This document shows positions 40,150 through 50,479 of a stretch of DNA of 64,000 nucleotides, piece after piece. Position numbers and translations under genes: made by a program. The stretch lies in assembly GCA_004764695.1 (NCBI GenBank), contig SMSO01000025.1:2687102-2751101 (forward strand), in the 5' to 3' direction. Within the stretch, counting starts at the first letter, position 1; the number at the start of each line of letters is the position of its first letter. Below the pieces are notes generated by a model. The model was not told where the DNA came from. It ran no database searches and was given only the letters and a program-made list of their open reading frames with translations. This DNA comes from Schizochytrium sp. TIO01 (taxonomy: Eukaryota > Sar > Bigyra > Thraustochytrida > Thraustochytriidae).

Positions 40150-43100
40150 ATGATGTTGGCGTCCGCCAACGACTCTCCGGTGAAGCCATCAACATCTCCA
40201 GCATCTGAGATGTCCCCCGCGCCATCTTGGACAAATGAAGAAGATCTGCGACAGAACTCTGCATCAATTTCAGGAGGTGAGGATATGGAAACTTCGCCGA
40301 CAGCAACGGCCTACACCAACCTTGATCAAGAACTTCATGAGGCCATTCATGAGGTGGTTGAGGACAACTCCGACCAGAATCCGCACAAACAAGAACATGA
40401 TGGTGTCATGAACTCAGAGCAACTCCAAAATGCAGAGGAGAACAACATGGCGTTTACTGAACCTGGAGAAATCTCCAGTGATGTGTCAGAACCTCGTAAA
40501 ACTGAAGAACTTGTGGTAGGCCAAGAGGAGAAAGAAAACCCGCTAACTAGTGCAGAAGATGATGATTGGCTCCAGGCAGCGTGGGAAGCCATGGGGTACG
40601 ATGGTGATCCTTCAAAGACTGTGGCAGGTGAAATGGAAGGAAATGGCTTAAACACTTCAGCTCTGGAGGATGACCAAGATCTTTATGGCGATGCAAAGTA
40701 CTCGTTGCCTGATGAGGACATGATTGACGAATTCCCCTTTGATGATGTGGCAGACACCTTCATTGAGCATCGTGATATCCCATCAGTGAACAAAGATCAA
40801 TTAGGCAAGCTTATTCACGAGCTAGCATCTTCTGAGGAAAGATATGTTGACTTTCTTGATACATTGCTTCGAGTATATGTAACCCCCCTTGAGGAACTCG
40901 ACCAGGTATGGAAACGAAAGGTTCTTCAGAGACGTGAAATTGCAGCAACTTTATGTTACATCAGGCAAATTAGAATTCTCAGTGTCGAATTGTCTTCCTA
41001 TATGGCGCGGCGCATGGGACGCATCGACTCAGACTCTATGGATCAGGAGATGGCCAATATTGCACTTGCCAGAGAAGCTTGCTTGGCTGTCATCCGTTTC
41101 GCTTCACTATTCAAGCTGTATGGTCGCTATGCCGCAACTTTTTATCGTTCCACGCAAGCCTTAATTGAACTGGAGGCTCAAGATCTAGAGTTCGCTTCCT
41201 TTCTACGCTCAAGCCAAGCTGAAGCTCGAAACCAGAAATTGGATGCTCTCCTTATCATGCCAGTGCAGCGGCTGCCGCGTTTTCAGCTCTTCCTAAAACA
41301 AGTCATTGGTGCTCTTGAAGCAGAAGATGGTTTCGAAACTAATGCTCACCTTATGGAAGAAACCTCTGGAATTGCAAGTCGCGCTCTTACCTGTGTCGAG
41401 GATGCGATCCGCTACGTTGACGAATCTGTCCAGGACGAAAAGGACTATGCTGCGGTAGTCGACTTACAGGGTCGACTTGCATCTGATCAAATTGATGTCG
41501 TGTCAGGCTTTTCTGAAGGGCGCCGCCTAGTACGACAGGGAAAATTGATGAAGGCAAGTCAAGACGGCCATAAGATGGAAGCTCTTTATTTTGTCCTACT
41601 TACTGACGTTCTGTTCTATGCGGAACTTCGTCATCGTGATCACAAGCTGCGTGTTCGTCGGGAGCTCCCCAAGGGCAGTTTTACAGTAAGCGCTGCAGAG
41701 ACTGAACGCGAAGAGGATTACGGTTATGAAAGCAAGCGATTTTATATAGATTTCAATTCTAAGCGCCTCGATCTCTTTGCATCAAGCAAAGAGGACCGCG
41801 ACGCCTGGGTCGCAGCTTTGCAAACTTCTCTTGAAGCCCCAAAGACCTATGATGAGCTTTTAGAGCAGCAATCGAAGGAAAAAGAAGATGAAGAAAAGAA
41901 GTATCGCTACGATGACCACGAAAAACGTCAGGCGCGAAAGGATTCTGTTGAGCGTATTGGAGAACTAGACAAACATAATGACTTTGATATTACAGCTACA
42001 GCTGCAAAAAAGTATGAGCGAGATCTTGAGCTAGAAAGTATGATTCCGCAGAGCGAGCCTGTGCAAATGACAGCAGAGGCATATAATAATGAAGAACTTC
42101 GCAGCCATGGATCGGGTATGGAAAACCACTCGCAATATCTTGCAAATGTTGATGTAGAAATTATCGACGATGCATCGATGGTGACAGCAGCAATGGAAAT
42201 GGCAGCGAGGAACAAAGCTGCTCCACCAAATCTTTGGGATACCTCCAACGATGATATTGAACGAGCTCAAGCAACAGGGGCACGAGCGTCTATTCGGAAA
42301 GGCCCTGTTATTCTTACAGAAACCTTGATTGAGGGAGAACAAAAATATGCAGATCAGCTTGCTATCCTTTTGAAGGTTTTCGTTCAACCATTGCTTGATA
42401 TATCAGTTGGTGGCCATCTCAAGTATGACTATGATCGTGATGCAATGCGTAAAGCTCGGTCACTTCTTACCGAAACAAATGTGCAAGTTAGCCTGCATTC
42501 CCTGGTGCAACTTCAAATATTGCAAGAAGGTATCATTAATATTTTTGAAACAGAGTGGCATAATTTTGAAGAGCATATGAAGGAAGCTATACCTGGTGCC
42601 TTAGAATGGAAGCAAATTCCGACCTTTGTTCCTGAAGTGTTCGAAACCATCATCGCGTTGCTAGCACTTTACTCATCATACACGGAACGTTATGAAGCAT
42701 TCATAAAAACACTGCAACAAGAAACGATGGAAGATCTTCGCCGCTCTCTCGAAAGAAATGAAGATTGCCGAGGAAAGCCAATGCATGTGTTTCTGAGAGA
42801 CCCAACATCTCGACCGGCTTATTACGCTAAGCTCTTGAAGGATTTCGTAGCCTCTTCTGAAGAGTATGGAAGTGCAGATCTTCAAGACCGCCTGAAAGAG
42901 TGTCAGGCCGCCCTGCAAACGCTTACCACACAGGTGACCGATGCTTCTACACGTCACCATGAAACTGAAGAACTGTTGCGCGTAGAAAAATCATTAGCCC
43001 CGGCGCACAAGTCATGGTGGAGCAGGCTATTTGGAGCGTCAACTTCAACGGCCTCTAAACAGCAAACTTCAACCCAGCTTTCTACAAGCCCTGCATTTGG

Positions 43101-43863
43101 TGCTCACTTCGGCCGAAACTTGCCGCAAATCGTGAAGCCTTCACGCCGACTTTTACTTGAGGCTGACCTTATCAAAGTTTGTGCGCGTGGACCTAAACGT
43201 CGGCATTTCTGGCTCTTCAATGACCTCATTATGTACGCTGAGCAAGCAAAAGGTGGCACTTTTAAATATCGGTACTCTATTCCAACTGCAGACTGCTTTG
43301 CCGTAGCAGCAAGAGACAAATTATATATTGATGAAGCGCCGGAAGCGCATATTAATCGTGTTGGTTCGAAAGACTTATCAAATTACACGAGCTTGTTGGA
43401 TGACGAAGATGCCTCGCTCGAACAACTTGCGACTGCTCGAAGCAACAGTACTCCAAACCCATACTTTGATTTGGACGTCAGAGCACTACTTATACGCTCT
43501 ACCACCAAGTCCTTTGTTGTGATTTGCCCTTCAGTGATGGAGAAGCACCGCTGGGTTGATGCAATCAACAAGGCAGCTTCAGAGCAACTTCGTCGGCCAG
43601 TTCCAGATAAGTTTAAGTTTTATCTCCCAATTCTTTACCCCGTTACAATGTGCGAGGGTAAATGTGGTTGCTGCAAAATGAGCGTCTTATCTCTTGCAAT
43701 GGCGAAACGCGTGCCTCTGTCTGCGGATTTGCACTGCCATGTTTGTGGCTTAGCAATTTGCGGAAATTGTGCAATTCCTTATCCTGTGTTTCTGCGGAAT
43801 TCAGTAGGCCAAGTTTGTAAATCTTGCAGAGAAGAGGTGTGCCGACGAGATTTGCAGTATTAA
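40150..43863 (+). CDS. double DH-PH RhoGEF with FYVE-like zinc finger
   Basis: A 1,237-residue protein; the first ATG is at 40150 (a GTG frame extends to 40048). After an acidic disordered N-terminus, residues ~219-430 are a DH domain (IHELASSEERYVDFLDTLLR and the conserved-region-3 motif MPVQRLPRFQLFLKQVI). A PH domain follows at ~455-567 (RQGKLMKAS to DRDAWVAALQTSL). Residues ~713-937 are a second DH-like domain (LTETLIEGEQKYADQLAILL), whose CR3 is degraded to RDPTSRPAYYAKLLKDF. A second PH lies at ~995-1147 (FWLFNDLIMYAE to KHRWVDAIN). A C-terminal FYVE-like finger at ~1165-1233 has four CxxC pairs but DLHCHVCG in place of R(R/K)HHCR, so classic PI3P binding is doubtful. DH-PH proteins activate Rho-family GTPases for actin control. 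Convergent with the PhoD-like gene. Confidence 0.92.
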   Translation: MMLASANDSPVKPSTSPASEMSPAPSWTNEEDLRQNSASISGGEDMETSPTATAYTNLDQELHEAIHEVVEDNSDQNPHKQEHDGVMNSEQLQNAEENNMAFTEPGEISSDVSEPRKTEELVVGQEEKENPLTSAEDDDWLQAAWEAMGYDGDPSKTVAGEMEGNGLNTSALEDDQDLYGDAKYSLPDEDMIDEFPFDDVADTFIEHRDIPSVNKDQLGKLIHELASSEERYVDFLDTLLRVYVTPLEELDQVWKRKVLQRREIAATLCYIRQIRILSVELSSYMARRMGRIDSDSMDQEMANIALAREACLAVIRFASLFKLYGRYAATFYRSTQALIELEAQDLEFASFLRSSQAEARNQKLDALLIMPVQRLPRFQLFLKQVIGALEAEDGFETNAHLMEETSGIASRALTCVEDAIRYVDESVQDEKDYAAVVDLQGRLASDQIDVVSGFSEGRRLVRQGKLMKASQDGHKMEALYFVLLTDVLFYAELRHRDHKLRVRRELPKGSFTVSAAETEREEDYGYESKRFYIDFNSKRLDLFASSKEDRDAWVAALQTSLEAPKTYDELLEQQSKEKEDEEKKYRYDDHEKRQARKDSVERIGELDKHNDFDITATAAKKYERDLELESMIPQSEPVQMTAEAYNNEELRSHGSGMENHSQYLANVDVEIIDDASMVTAAMEMAARNKAAPPNLWDTSNDDIERAQATGARASIRKGPVILTETLIEGEQKYADQLAILLKVFVQPLLDISVGGHLKYDYDRDAMRKARSLLTETNVQVSLHSLVQLQILQEGIINIFETEWHNFEEHMKEAIPGALEWKQIPTFVPEVFETIIALLALYSSYTERYEAFIKTLQQETMEDLRRSLERNEDCRGKPMHVFLRDPTSRPAYYAKLLKDFVASSEEYGSADLQDRLKECQAALQTLTTQVTDASTRHHETEELLRVEKSLAPAHKSWWSRLFGASTSTASKQQTSTQLSTSPAFGAHFGRNLPQIVKPSRRLLLEADLIKVCARGPKRRHFWLFNDLIMYAEQAKGGTFKYRYSIPTADCFAVAARDKLYIDEAPEAHINRVGSKDLSNYTSLLDDEDASLEQLATARSNSTPNPYFDLDVRALLIRSTTKSFVVICPSVMEKHRWVDAINKAASEQLRRPVPDKFKFYLPILYPVTMCEGKCGCCKMSVLSLAMAKRVPLSADLHCHVCGLAICGNCAIPYPVFLRNSVGQVCKSCREEVCRRDLQY

Positions 43864-44041
43864 ATACTTTAAAATAACAATATTCATTATAAATTGTCTT
43901 CGTACTACCAGTATCTATTTGAGTGATCTGTACTTCTGTCCTTCGAGTGTTCAAGACGGAGAGTCTGCTTTAGGCAAGTTACCTGAGTATGTTTAAATTA
44001 CATTTCGAGGCTTCATTTTAAGTTTTTATCTCTAGTTACTT

Positions 44042-47000
44042 TTACAGACTTCCTTTATCAAAAAGAGCTTTAGACATGATCAGTACCGCCCCTGTGCTGG
44101 CTACAAAGGGTACGATCAATCCATACGGAAATGCCTTGAACGATTTCTCTTCTACATCGTAGAGACGTCGCAATACTGTGAATACCGCTGCATCGACTAG
44201 ATTTCCTCGCGCTGTACCCATGATAACCTCACTGAAACACAATTCTTGTACATCTTCAGGTGATGTTTTAAGAAAGAAATCTCGACAAAGCTTGCAAAGC
44301 TTCCTTCGAGCTACACCCACATTTTCTCGAGTATACTTTGTGAAGCTGGCTTCTAAGCTCTCTCCGGTCGCAGAGGAATCTATATCTTCGATTATCCGAT
44401 ACCATTGCATGAGCTCCTGCTCACCAAGTGGGCCATAAAACTGAACATCAAAATCAAGCCAACGGAATGGGTTCTTTTCAAAGACCCCAGTTTGTTCTGT
44501 GCTTCCATCAACTTCTTTGACTTCTTGATCGATACTTTCCCTTGGCGTTTCCCATGGCGCCTCAGGAAACCCGAGATCTGGATAGTCGCGTTTAATAGCC
44601 GCCTCTGTTGAATGAAGCCTATCCTGCTCGTCGCGGTGCTTCTTGAGTAACTTTGCCTCCTCGATGCGGTTACTTTTGGCCTTTTCTCCCCCTACGATAA
44701 CTCCCATCATCCATGATGAAATAGGGTCTTGCTGTAACAAAGGTGGAAGACGAGAAAGAAGGTTGGCTTTATCATCTGCTCCTTCATCGTCGCTATCGAC
44801 CTCATCTGCAAAGTCAACATCTTCATCACTATCATCACCATGATCATCATCGAGACCTTCACTTTGTTGTGTATCTCGTCGTGAAATACGTCTTGACTTC
44901 GGTGAATTTCGAGGAGCATTGATGGTATCCATCAGCGAGGGACTCAAATCGGTAAGAATCCCTGCGTCCAAAAGCCTAGCCTGAAAGACCGATTTTGTTC
45001 GCTTCCCTTGATAGCCAACCAGACCAACCAAGAATGCGTTGGGTTGGTTTCCAATGACTTTGTGACGATAAGCATATCGTGCTCGATCAATAGACGTAGC
45101 ATCATGGGAAAGTAGTGCAGGATCAGCAAACCCACTTGTTAGAAACGGCAACTTTCCTGCAAATGGATGTCGGGGTTGACCTGCCAGAGGACTAATGCAG
45201 TACTGTGGGACTGCAATACGCGGCTGTACCAGCTCGTGACATATAGACGTGCGAAAGCTACAACCAACTTCGGATCCACAAAGAAAACCAGCCGCGCGAC
45301 CAGATTTCTCCACCTGCCAGGCAAAAATTAAATCCAATAGACGGGTGCATTCATCGGTATGATACGCCCATGAGTACTTTACATTTGGATCGAGGCTTGA
45401 TCTTGAGTGTGCATCCAGGGGTCCATTATCGATGATCGGTTCATCTGTAACAGCCAGCAGTACTTTCACTGATACTGCATCCCGCATTACAGCAAGATCA
45501 AGCGCATCCCACACTTTAGCTGGTAGTTTGGGGCAGTCTGGCGTTTGCTCGTAAACGGGTCTGGATAATAGAGTCACTGGAGACAACAGAAGCACACCTA
45601 GACTTGCACCAAAGCAGCAAAACACTTCATCATCATGCGTAGAAAGACGTAGACCAACCTGAAAGTCTCGAGCCACATCGAGGGCAATATGGCGAACAGT
45701 TTCATACCAAGGAATAAGATCAGGATCGCATGCGAAGCTCGAGGGCGGAGCAATGTCAAGCGAAGAAATGCACATAACGTTCGAAACAGAAGAAAGCACC
45801 GTCGTAAGATCAGCAAGTGTCCATAAAAATCGATAGACGCCCCTGACAGCTTCTTCCATAGCCTCTTTTGTCTGTACTGCAATATCCGAAGGTAGTTCAT
45901 GTGGAGCTTGCGACTTTGCAATACCGCGCACTGCCCACTCAAGCTCATGTTTTGTAAACTCTAAGCTTACTTGACCTCCAAGATGGACTGCCACTACAGC
46001 CGTTGTCTGTACACTTATAATTTGACGTAAGTTACATACGTCAAGCCAAGCTGACTTTACTTGGTCTGTTAGAGAATTGCGGTAAAAGCTGAACACAGCA
46101 ATCTGATTTTCCGCACCGATCTCTATATTTTCAGGAGCTGGCATAGTATGTACATTCGCCCGGATCTCACGATCAAGTCCCTCAATTCGAATGATATAAT
46201 GCCTGTCAGGAACAAGAAGATTTTGAAATAATATTCGACAAGCCTTGCGTGCTCGTACAACGGGTACTCGAACTTCATGAATCTCCCCTGTGAGCTGATC
46301 CTGAGCTCTTGCAATGATAGAGCACGCTCCACTAGCCTCTAATAACAGAACAGCGCTGTTGTGTGTCACCTGGCCAACTACAGGCCCTAGCAACAAGCTT
46401 GGTCGCTCTTGGCTATCTGCTTCCGCACGGACAATTATTGCGGTGAGCTTTTCTGAGTGGATTCCCACCAGTCCAAAGGCAGGATCATGGACAAGATCTT
46501 GCCTTACTTCTCCATGCCGATAATCAACGCTAGTTAGGGCCTCTAACTCAAAGGCATCTCCCGGTTCATCTCTTAACACCTTCTTAAGAGTGAGTTTTCC
46601 ACTCTCTGGAGTGACAGCACCTGATGGTCTTTGGATATATGAATAACATTGGCCTGCAACAGCTGATACTGTTAACTGCATAATAGCTGATCTTGAACTT
46701 GTTTCACAAGAAATAATTGTGCGTGCTGTCTGTGCAAAGGGTCCTGGTCCACACACGAGAACTATGTCGGCTTCTGACCTCCATGAAAGTAAGATGTTCA
46801 AGAGGATTGACTGTTCCTTGACGTTTATGCACCATTCATCATAGCCATCATCCGGGTTTTCATATGTCAAACCATATGGAACAATGGGTCGATCAGTAGC
46901 CACAATAAGGTTTTTAAGATTCATATTAAATCGCAATAATGAGGTGATTTGTTGCCATTGATTTTGAGTGATAAGTGGTCCTACTGGCCAAGGTGTTGGG

Positions 47001-48295
47001 GCACCATCTGGATTAAATTGCGACGATCTTGAATCGATAAAGAGAACTGCACTATCTTCTGTAAGTTTAGCGAAAAATGTTTCTTCGTTGGAAAAACTCT
47101 CTGCATTAAGCCTGACTACATCGCATGCGTCGGATGCATCCCAAAGACTTCGTTGATATTCACGAAAAACTTGTTGTGCTAAAACAAGTAGCTTCGCGGG
47201 GTATACTTTGTCGTTCCAAGAATGTACTTTCGTGTTTCGTCTCGCAGAAGGCGGGATCTCTAGGTCTGACCAAATCATTAAGTTTGAAGCTGAAGCAAGT
47301 ACACGTCGAACGCAAGCTTGATTCCATGTGTCACGATAAACCTGACGTAACTCCTCGCATACGCAATATTCAATTCTTGCAACCTCAGTTTCGGTCAGAG
47401 GAATTTTATCGAGCCCCTTGCGGTCATTCAAGTGTTCTAGCATAAGGGCACATCGAGAAAATTTATCACGCAAGTCAACTTGTCCACCAACATGTAAAAT
47501 AAGATCAAGTGTACCCTGGTCAATGCGTTTCCAGATGGCTCCCCATAATACTTCCGCTTCTTTTGGTGTAGCTGATGTAAAAGCATTGCCAGACACTGTT
47601 GCAATTTCAAGAGGTCGATGAGTGTACATAGTACGAAAGCTACCTGTACGATGCAAAGCATCAGATCTTGTGATTCCAGAAAAAACAACATGATGTCGGA
47701 TACCAGGATCTAGGCTAGCAATATGGAAAACACTTGGTTTGCGTGCATTGAACCATTGACGAACTCGTTTCACTTCCCTACCACCAGGATTCGTCTCATC
47801 CATTATACAAACATGACACTCAAGTTCTACATCGCGATCAACCTCCAACATGACTCTAGCTGATGTTTCTGTAACCATACCAATGACGGGCCCCACAAGA
47901 ACGTTTGCAGGTCCAAATCTTGCGCAGGCACCCATCAAACGATAGTTACCTTCCTGAACTGCCTCCCCATGAGATCCTGAGCCTACGCCAGATCTTGAAA
48001 CATTAGCTGTTGCCTGAACTCTAGCAAGCTGTGCAGTGACAGCTTCTAATTCATTTCTTTGAGCTGAGTGCGCTGAGGCCACTCGTTGCTCCAGTTCTCT
48101 GAGTTCCTCAAGCACGCTGTGCACATGCTGGCCGGTATGTGCGTTGCCCATGGTCTTTCCTCTTCGCCTTCCTCCTTGCCCGCGGACTCCCTTGCCCGCT
48201 ATATTGCTCAGCAAGCGCTCTCGATATGGATTTGCAAAGTAGTCCCACGATATCAAATCAGTGAGACGCTCAGATTTGCCTTTACTCCCCGGCAT
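44042..48295 (-). CDS. tandem PhoD-like protein, probable pseudoenzyme
   Basis: 1,417 residues with two related halves. Each starts with a beta-sandwich segment (NVLVGPVIGMVTETSARVML at ~131; LLLGPVVGQVTHNSAVLLLE at ~633), followed by a PhoD-type phosphodiesterase core (~240-560 and ~740-1060). PhoD enzymes carry metal ligands in GDQ-x-Y-x-D and W-DDHE motifs; here they read HVGGQVDLRD and MIWSDLEIPP in half 1, and VHLGGQVSLEF and CISSLDIAPP in half 2, so key Asp/His residues are lost. An acidic linker (~1140-1170) and a C-terminal hydrophobic segment (YGLIVPFVASTGAVLIM) suggest membrane attachment. An internal Met49 opens with MGNAHTGQ, a good N-myristoylation motif, so the real start may be 48151. 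Function is unknown. Confidence 0.85.
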   Translation of the reverse strand: MPGSKGKSERLTDLISWDYFANPYRERLLSNIAGKGVRGQGGRRRGKTMGNAHTGQHVHSVLEELRELEQRVASAHSAQRNELEAVTAQLARVQATANVSRSGVGSGSHGEAVQEGNYRLMGACARFGPANVLVGPVIGMVTETSARVMLEVDRDVELECHVCIMDETNPGGREVKRVRQWFNARKPSVFHIASLDPGIRHHVVFSGITRSDALHRTGSFRTMYTHRPLEIATVSGNAFTSATPKEAEVLWGAIWKRIDQGTLDLILHVGGQVDLRDKFSRCALMLEHLNDRKGLDKIPLTETEVARIEYCVCEELRQVYRDTWNQACVRRVLASASNLMIWSDLEIPPSARRNTKVHSWNDKVYPAKLLVLAQQVFREYQRSLWDASDACDVVRLNAESFSNEETFFAKLTEDSAVLFIDSRSSQFNPDGAPTPWPVGPLITQNQWQQITSLLRFNMNLKNLIVATDRPIVPYGLTYENPDDGYDEWCINVKEQSILLNILLSWRSEADIVLVCGPGPFAQTARTIISCETSSRSAIMQLTVSAVAGQCYSYIQRPSGAVTPESGKLTLKKVLRDEPGDAFELEALTSVDYRHGEVRQDLVHDPAFGLVGIHSEKLTAIIVRAEADSQERPSLLLGPVVGQVTHNSAVLLLEASGACSIIARAQDQLTGEIHEVRVPVVRARKACRILFQNLLVPDRHYIIRIEGLDREIRANVHTMPAPENIEIGAENQIAVFSFYRNSLTDQVKSAWLDVCNLRQIISVQTTAVVAVHLGGQVSLEFTKHELEWAVRGIAKSQAPHELPSDIAVQTKEAMEEAVRGVYRFLWTLADLTTVLSSVSNVMCISSLDIAPPSSFACDPDLIPWYETVRHIALDVARDFQVGLRLSTHDDEVFCCFGASLGVLLLSPVTLLSRPVYEQTPDCPKLPAKVWDALDLAVMRDAVSVKVLLAVTDEPIIDNGPLDAHSRSSLDPNVKYSWAYHTDECTRLLDLIFAWQVEKSGRAAGFLCGSEVGCSFRTSICHELVQPRIAVPQYCISPLAGQPRHPFAGKLPFLTSGFADPALLSHDATSIDRARYAYRHKVIGNQPNAFLVGLVGYQGKRTKSVFQARLLDAGILTDLSPSLMDTINAPRNSPKSRRISRRDTQQSEGLDDDHGDDSDEDVDFADEVDSDDEGADDKANLLSRLPPLLQQDPISSWMMGVIVGGEKAKSNRIEEAKLLKKHRDEQDRLHSTEAAIKRDYPDLGFPEAPWETPRESIDQEVKEVDGSTEQTGVFEKNPFRWLDFDVQFYGPLGEQELMQWYRIIEDIDSSATGESLEASFTKYTRENVGVARRKLCKLCRDFFLKTSPEDVQELCFSEVIMGTARGNLVDAAVFTVLRRLYDVEEKSFKAFPYGLIVPFVASTGAVLIMSKALFDKGSL

Positions 48296-48605
48296 TAACG
48301 CCCCTCAACGGTCGAGTGAAAGAAAATGTTCAATTATTAGGAGCTAAGCAGAGAACCTGCCTCAACAATAAATAATAATAATAACTCAAACTTCTTTCTG
48401 TGATATATATATTTTAAAATTAAGAAAATAAGAGTACTTTGGAGTACTTCGGAGCAAGCGATACGAATCAACTTGCGGTGACAACAGAGCTGATTGCCAC
48501 CATCAAGTAGAGCTGGAGAGACCTTGTGCACAGACCTAAAAGATCAGTGGAGGGCTCTGCAAGAAAGTTGCTAACCCAGCGAGAGGTCTCGCTTGATTGT
48601 AGGCC
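48296..48605. promoter_or_regulatory. divergent promoter region
   Basis: The 310 bases between the start of the PhoD-like gene (-) and the proposed first ATG of the kinase gene (+). Both promoters must fit here. It is AT-rich near 48360-48425; no specific element is recognisable. Confidence 0.5.
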
Positions 48606-49899
48606 ATGAATGAACTTTTTGCGAGCCTCGAGCCCGTGGAGGTCGTGGGAAAGGGCGCAACGTCAATGTAGGTGAATGTCGAAGATAGGTGGAGGCGGGA
48701 CGAACAATTTGGATATACCAACTGTGAGCTTTGCATGGGTTCAGATGAGCCGGAGAAAAAGAAAGTAGAAGAGAGAACCCCTCAACTAATGGGATGCAGC
48801 GATGACATTCTATGAACAAAGCGTGAAGTTATGCAAAAAAAAGGTCACAGGCAAGAGTGGAAACATTTGCAAAAGCGATGTGAAATCAGACAATAAGGGT
48901 GACACCCTGGATGAGCCCAAGTTCTATGGTACGTGAGGATCGATTACTGGACTGAGTGTGTTTTTGACAAGTGCGCTTGCTTCTTTATGATGATGACAAG
49001 TGAAGAAGAACTAATTGGTGAATTTGTTTTTTACAGCAATGAAGTGCATTAATATACACTCTGCACGAGAAAACGCAAATGTAGTGAGAGAGGTACTGCG
49101 CGAAAAGGATTTATTGGAGAGGCTTGTAGACAAACCTTATCCAGGAATTGTGAAATTTTACGGGTGCTGCAAAGATGAGCGGAATCTATTTTTTATCATG
49201 GACTACATTCGGGGCGGAGACTTGAGCTTGCATCTAAAGCAAGGTCTGACAATTCAACATGTCACCGCCTATATGCAGCAAATATCCAGCGCTGTTGCTC
49301 ATCTTCACAACCACGGCTGGATTCACCGCGATTTAAAGGCGAACAATATCGCTATCTCAGGAATCAGCGGTCAATGCATCCTTTTTGACTTTGGTCGGTG
49401 TAAATATTTAGAGTCGGCCAACGCGCGGGCCACCACTATTCTCGGTTTTGGGCATCACAGTGCACCGGAGATTGTCCGTGGCGAGCCACATGGATTCGCT
49501 GTAGACTCTTGGAGCCTTGGTGTGCTTTTGTATGAAATGGTGACCGGGAAACCTCCATTTCCGTACATGTTTGCTCATACTCCAGCTAACCTCCAAGAGG
49601 CTGCGCGCCAGGCAATTTGTCGCGAGGGTAAGCATGAGCTTCCTGATAGGTCGACTTCTTTGCATGAGGCCGGACAAAGCCTCGTCAATAGCTTGCTTCA
49701 GCAGCGCTGCGAAGATAGACCACCAGTGCAGTCTTTGCTGAATCACCCATTTCTGGCAAATCTCGCAGTTGATCAAAATGGACTGGCCACATCACCAGAA
49801 CCTGTATACGCTCCGGATGAAATTATCATAGCAGAAACCCAGGCCAAGACCCCAGCACACACCGAAACAAAATCAGAAAACCCATTTGCGAATTGGTGA
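48606..49899 (+). CDS. Ser/Thr protein kinase, three exons
   Basis: The long frame from 49015 contains a kinase lacking its glycine loop. I place two short upstream exons: 48606-48667 (starts MNELFASLEPVEVVGKGATS) and 48822-48928 (VKLCKKKVTGK ... DEPKFY), joined to 49037-49899. The phases fit exactly, the junctions are GT-AG (GTAGGT...AAAG, 154 bases; GTACGT...ACAG, 108 bases), and an in-frame stop precedes the ATG. The joined protein (~343 residues) has a G-loop GKGATSIV, the ATP lysine in YAMKCI, the catalytic loop HRDLKANN, the metal-binding DFG and SAPEI for APE. All core residues are present. A linker of ~20 residues between loop and lysine is unusual. The C-terminus ends NPFANW. The subfamily is uncertain; AGC- or CAMK-like. 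Confidence 0.8.
48668..48821 (+). other. proposed intron 1 of kinase gene
   Basis: Donor GTAGGTGAA; acceptor ...GAACAAAG. The splice completes an Ile codon and restores the kinase G-loop. The acceptor is weak, and a neighbouring AG could be used instead. Confidence 0.55.
48929..49036 (+). other. proposed intron 2 of kinase gene
   Basis: Donor GTACGTGAG and acceptor TTTTTTACAG are both strong. The splice gives FY-AMK across the junction, the ATP-lysine motif. Confidence 0.75.
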
Positions 49900-50479
49900 T
49901 GCCCTATTTTGCAGAGCGAATTCCTTGCTAGGCTTTAGATTTATGCGAAGAGAAACATTCAATTGCGAAAAAAAGCAACAAAAAAGCAAACATAATTTTT
50001 TTAAATAAAAATTATAGTAAAATTTTTAAAAACAAATTAAAAATTAAAGGAAAACATCAGTTTTACATGGAGTACTTGCTAAACAAGTCTTTGTATACCA
50101 AATCGTGCAGTAAATTCTTGTTTCACTTCAGCACTAGGAGCATGGATGCGAAAATCAGCGGCGACGACAGGGCCGGCGCAAAATTATTTGCAAAGTGCAA
50201 AAGTAACACGTTGTACTGAATACTAACTAATAGTACCCAGTGATCAAAATGAAAAACAATTAAAATCCTTATATATTGTTTTTTTTAAAAGCTTCAAGTT
50301 AAAGCCATGAATACATTTTATCACCGATTAAGAGAGGAGAAAATACATGAACATATTGAAGCGACAGCCCTAGCCAGCATTTGTTTCTTCAATTGTTTAT
50401 GTCGGTTGCCAATTTTTCAATGCTTCTCAACTGCCGCAACTCTTCGTTTTAAAGTTCTCATACTGAATTTAGCTCTTGA
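49900..50479. other. 3'-3' intergenic spacer
   Basis: About 580 bases of A/T-rich DNA between the kinase and the membrane-protein gene. No gene is seen; polyadenylation regions of both are expected. Confidence 0.6.
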
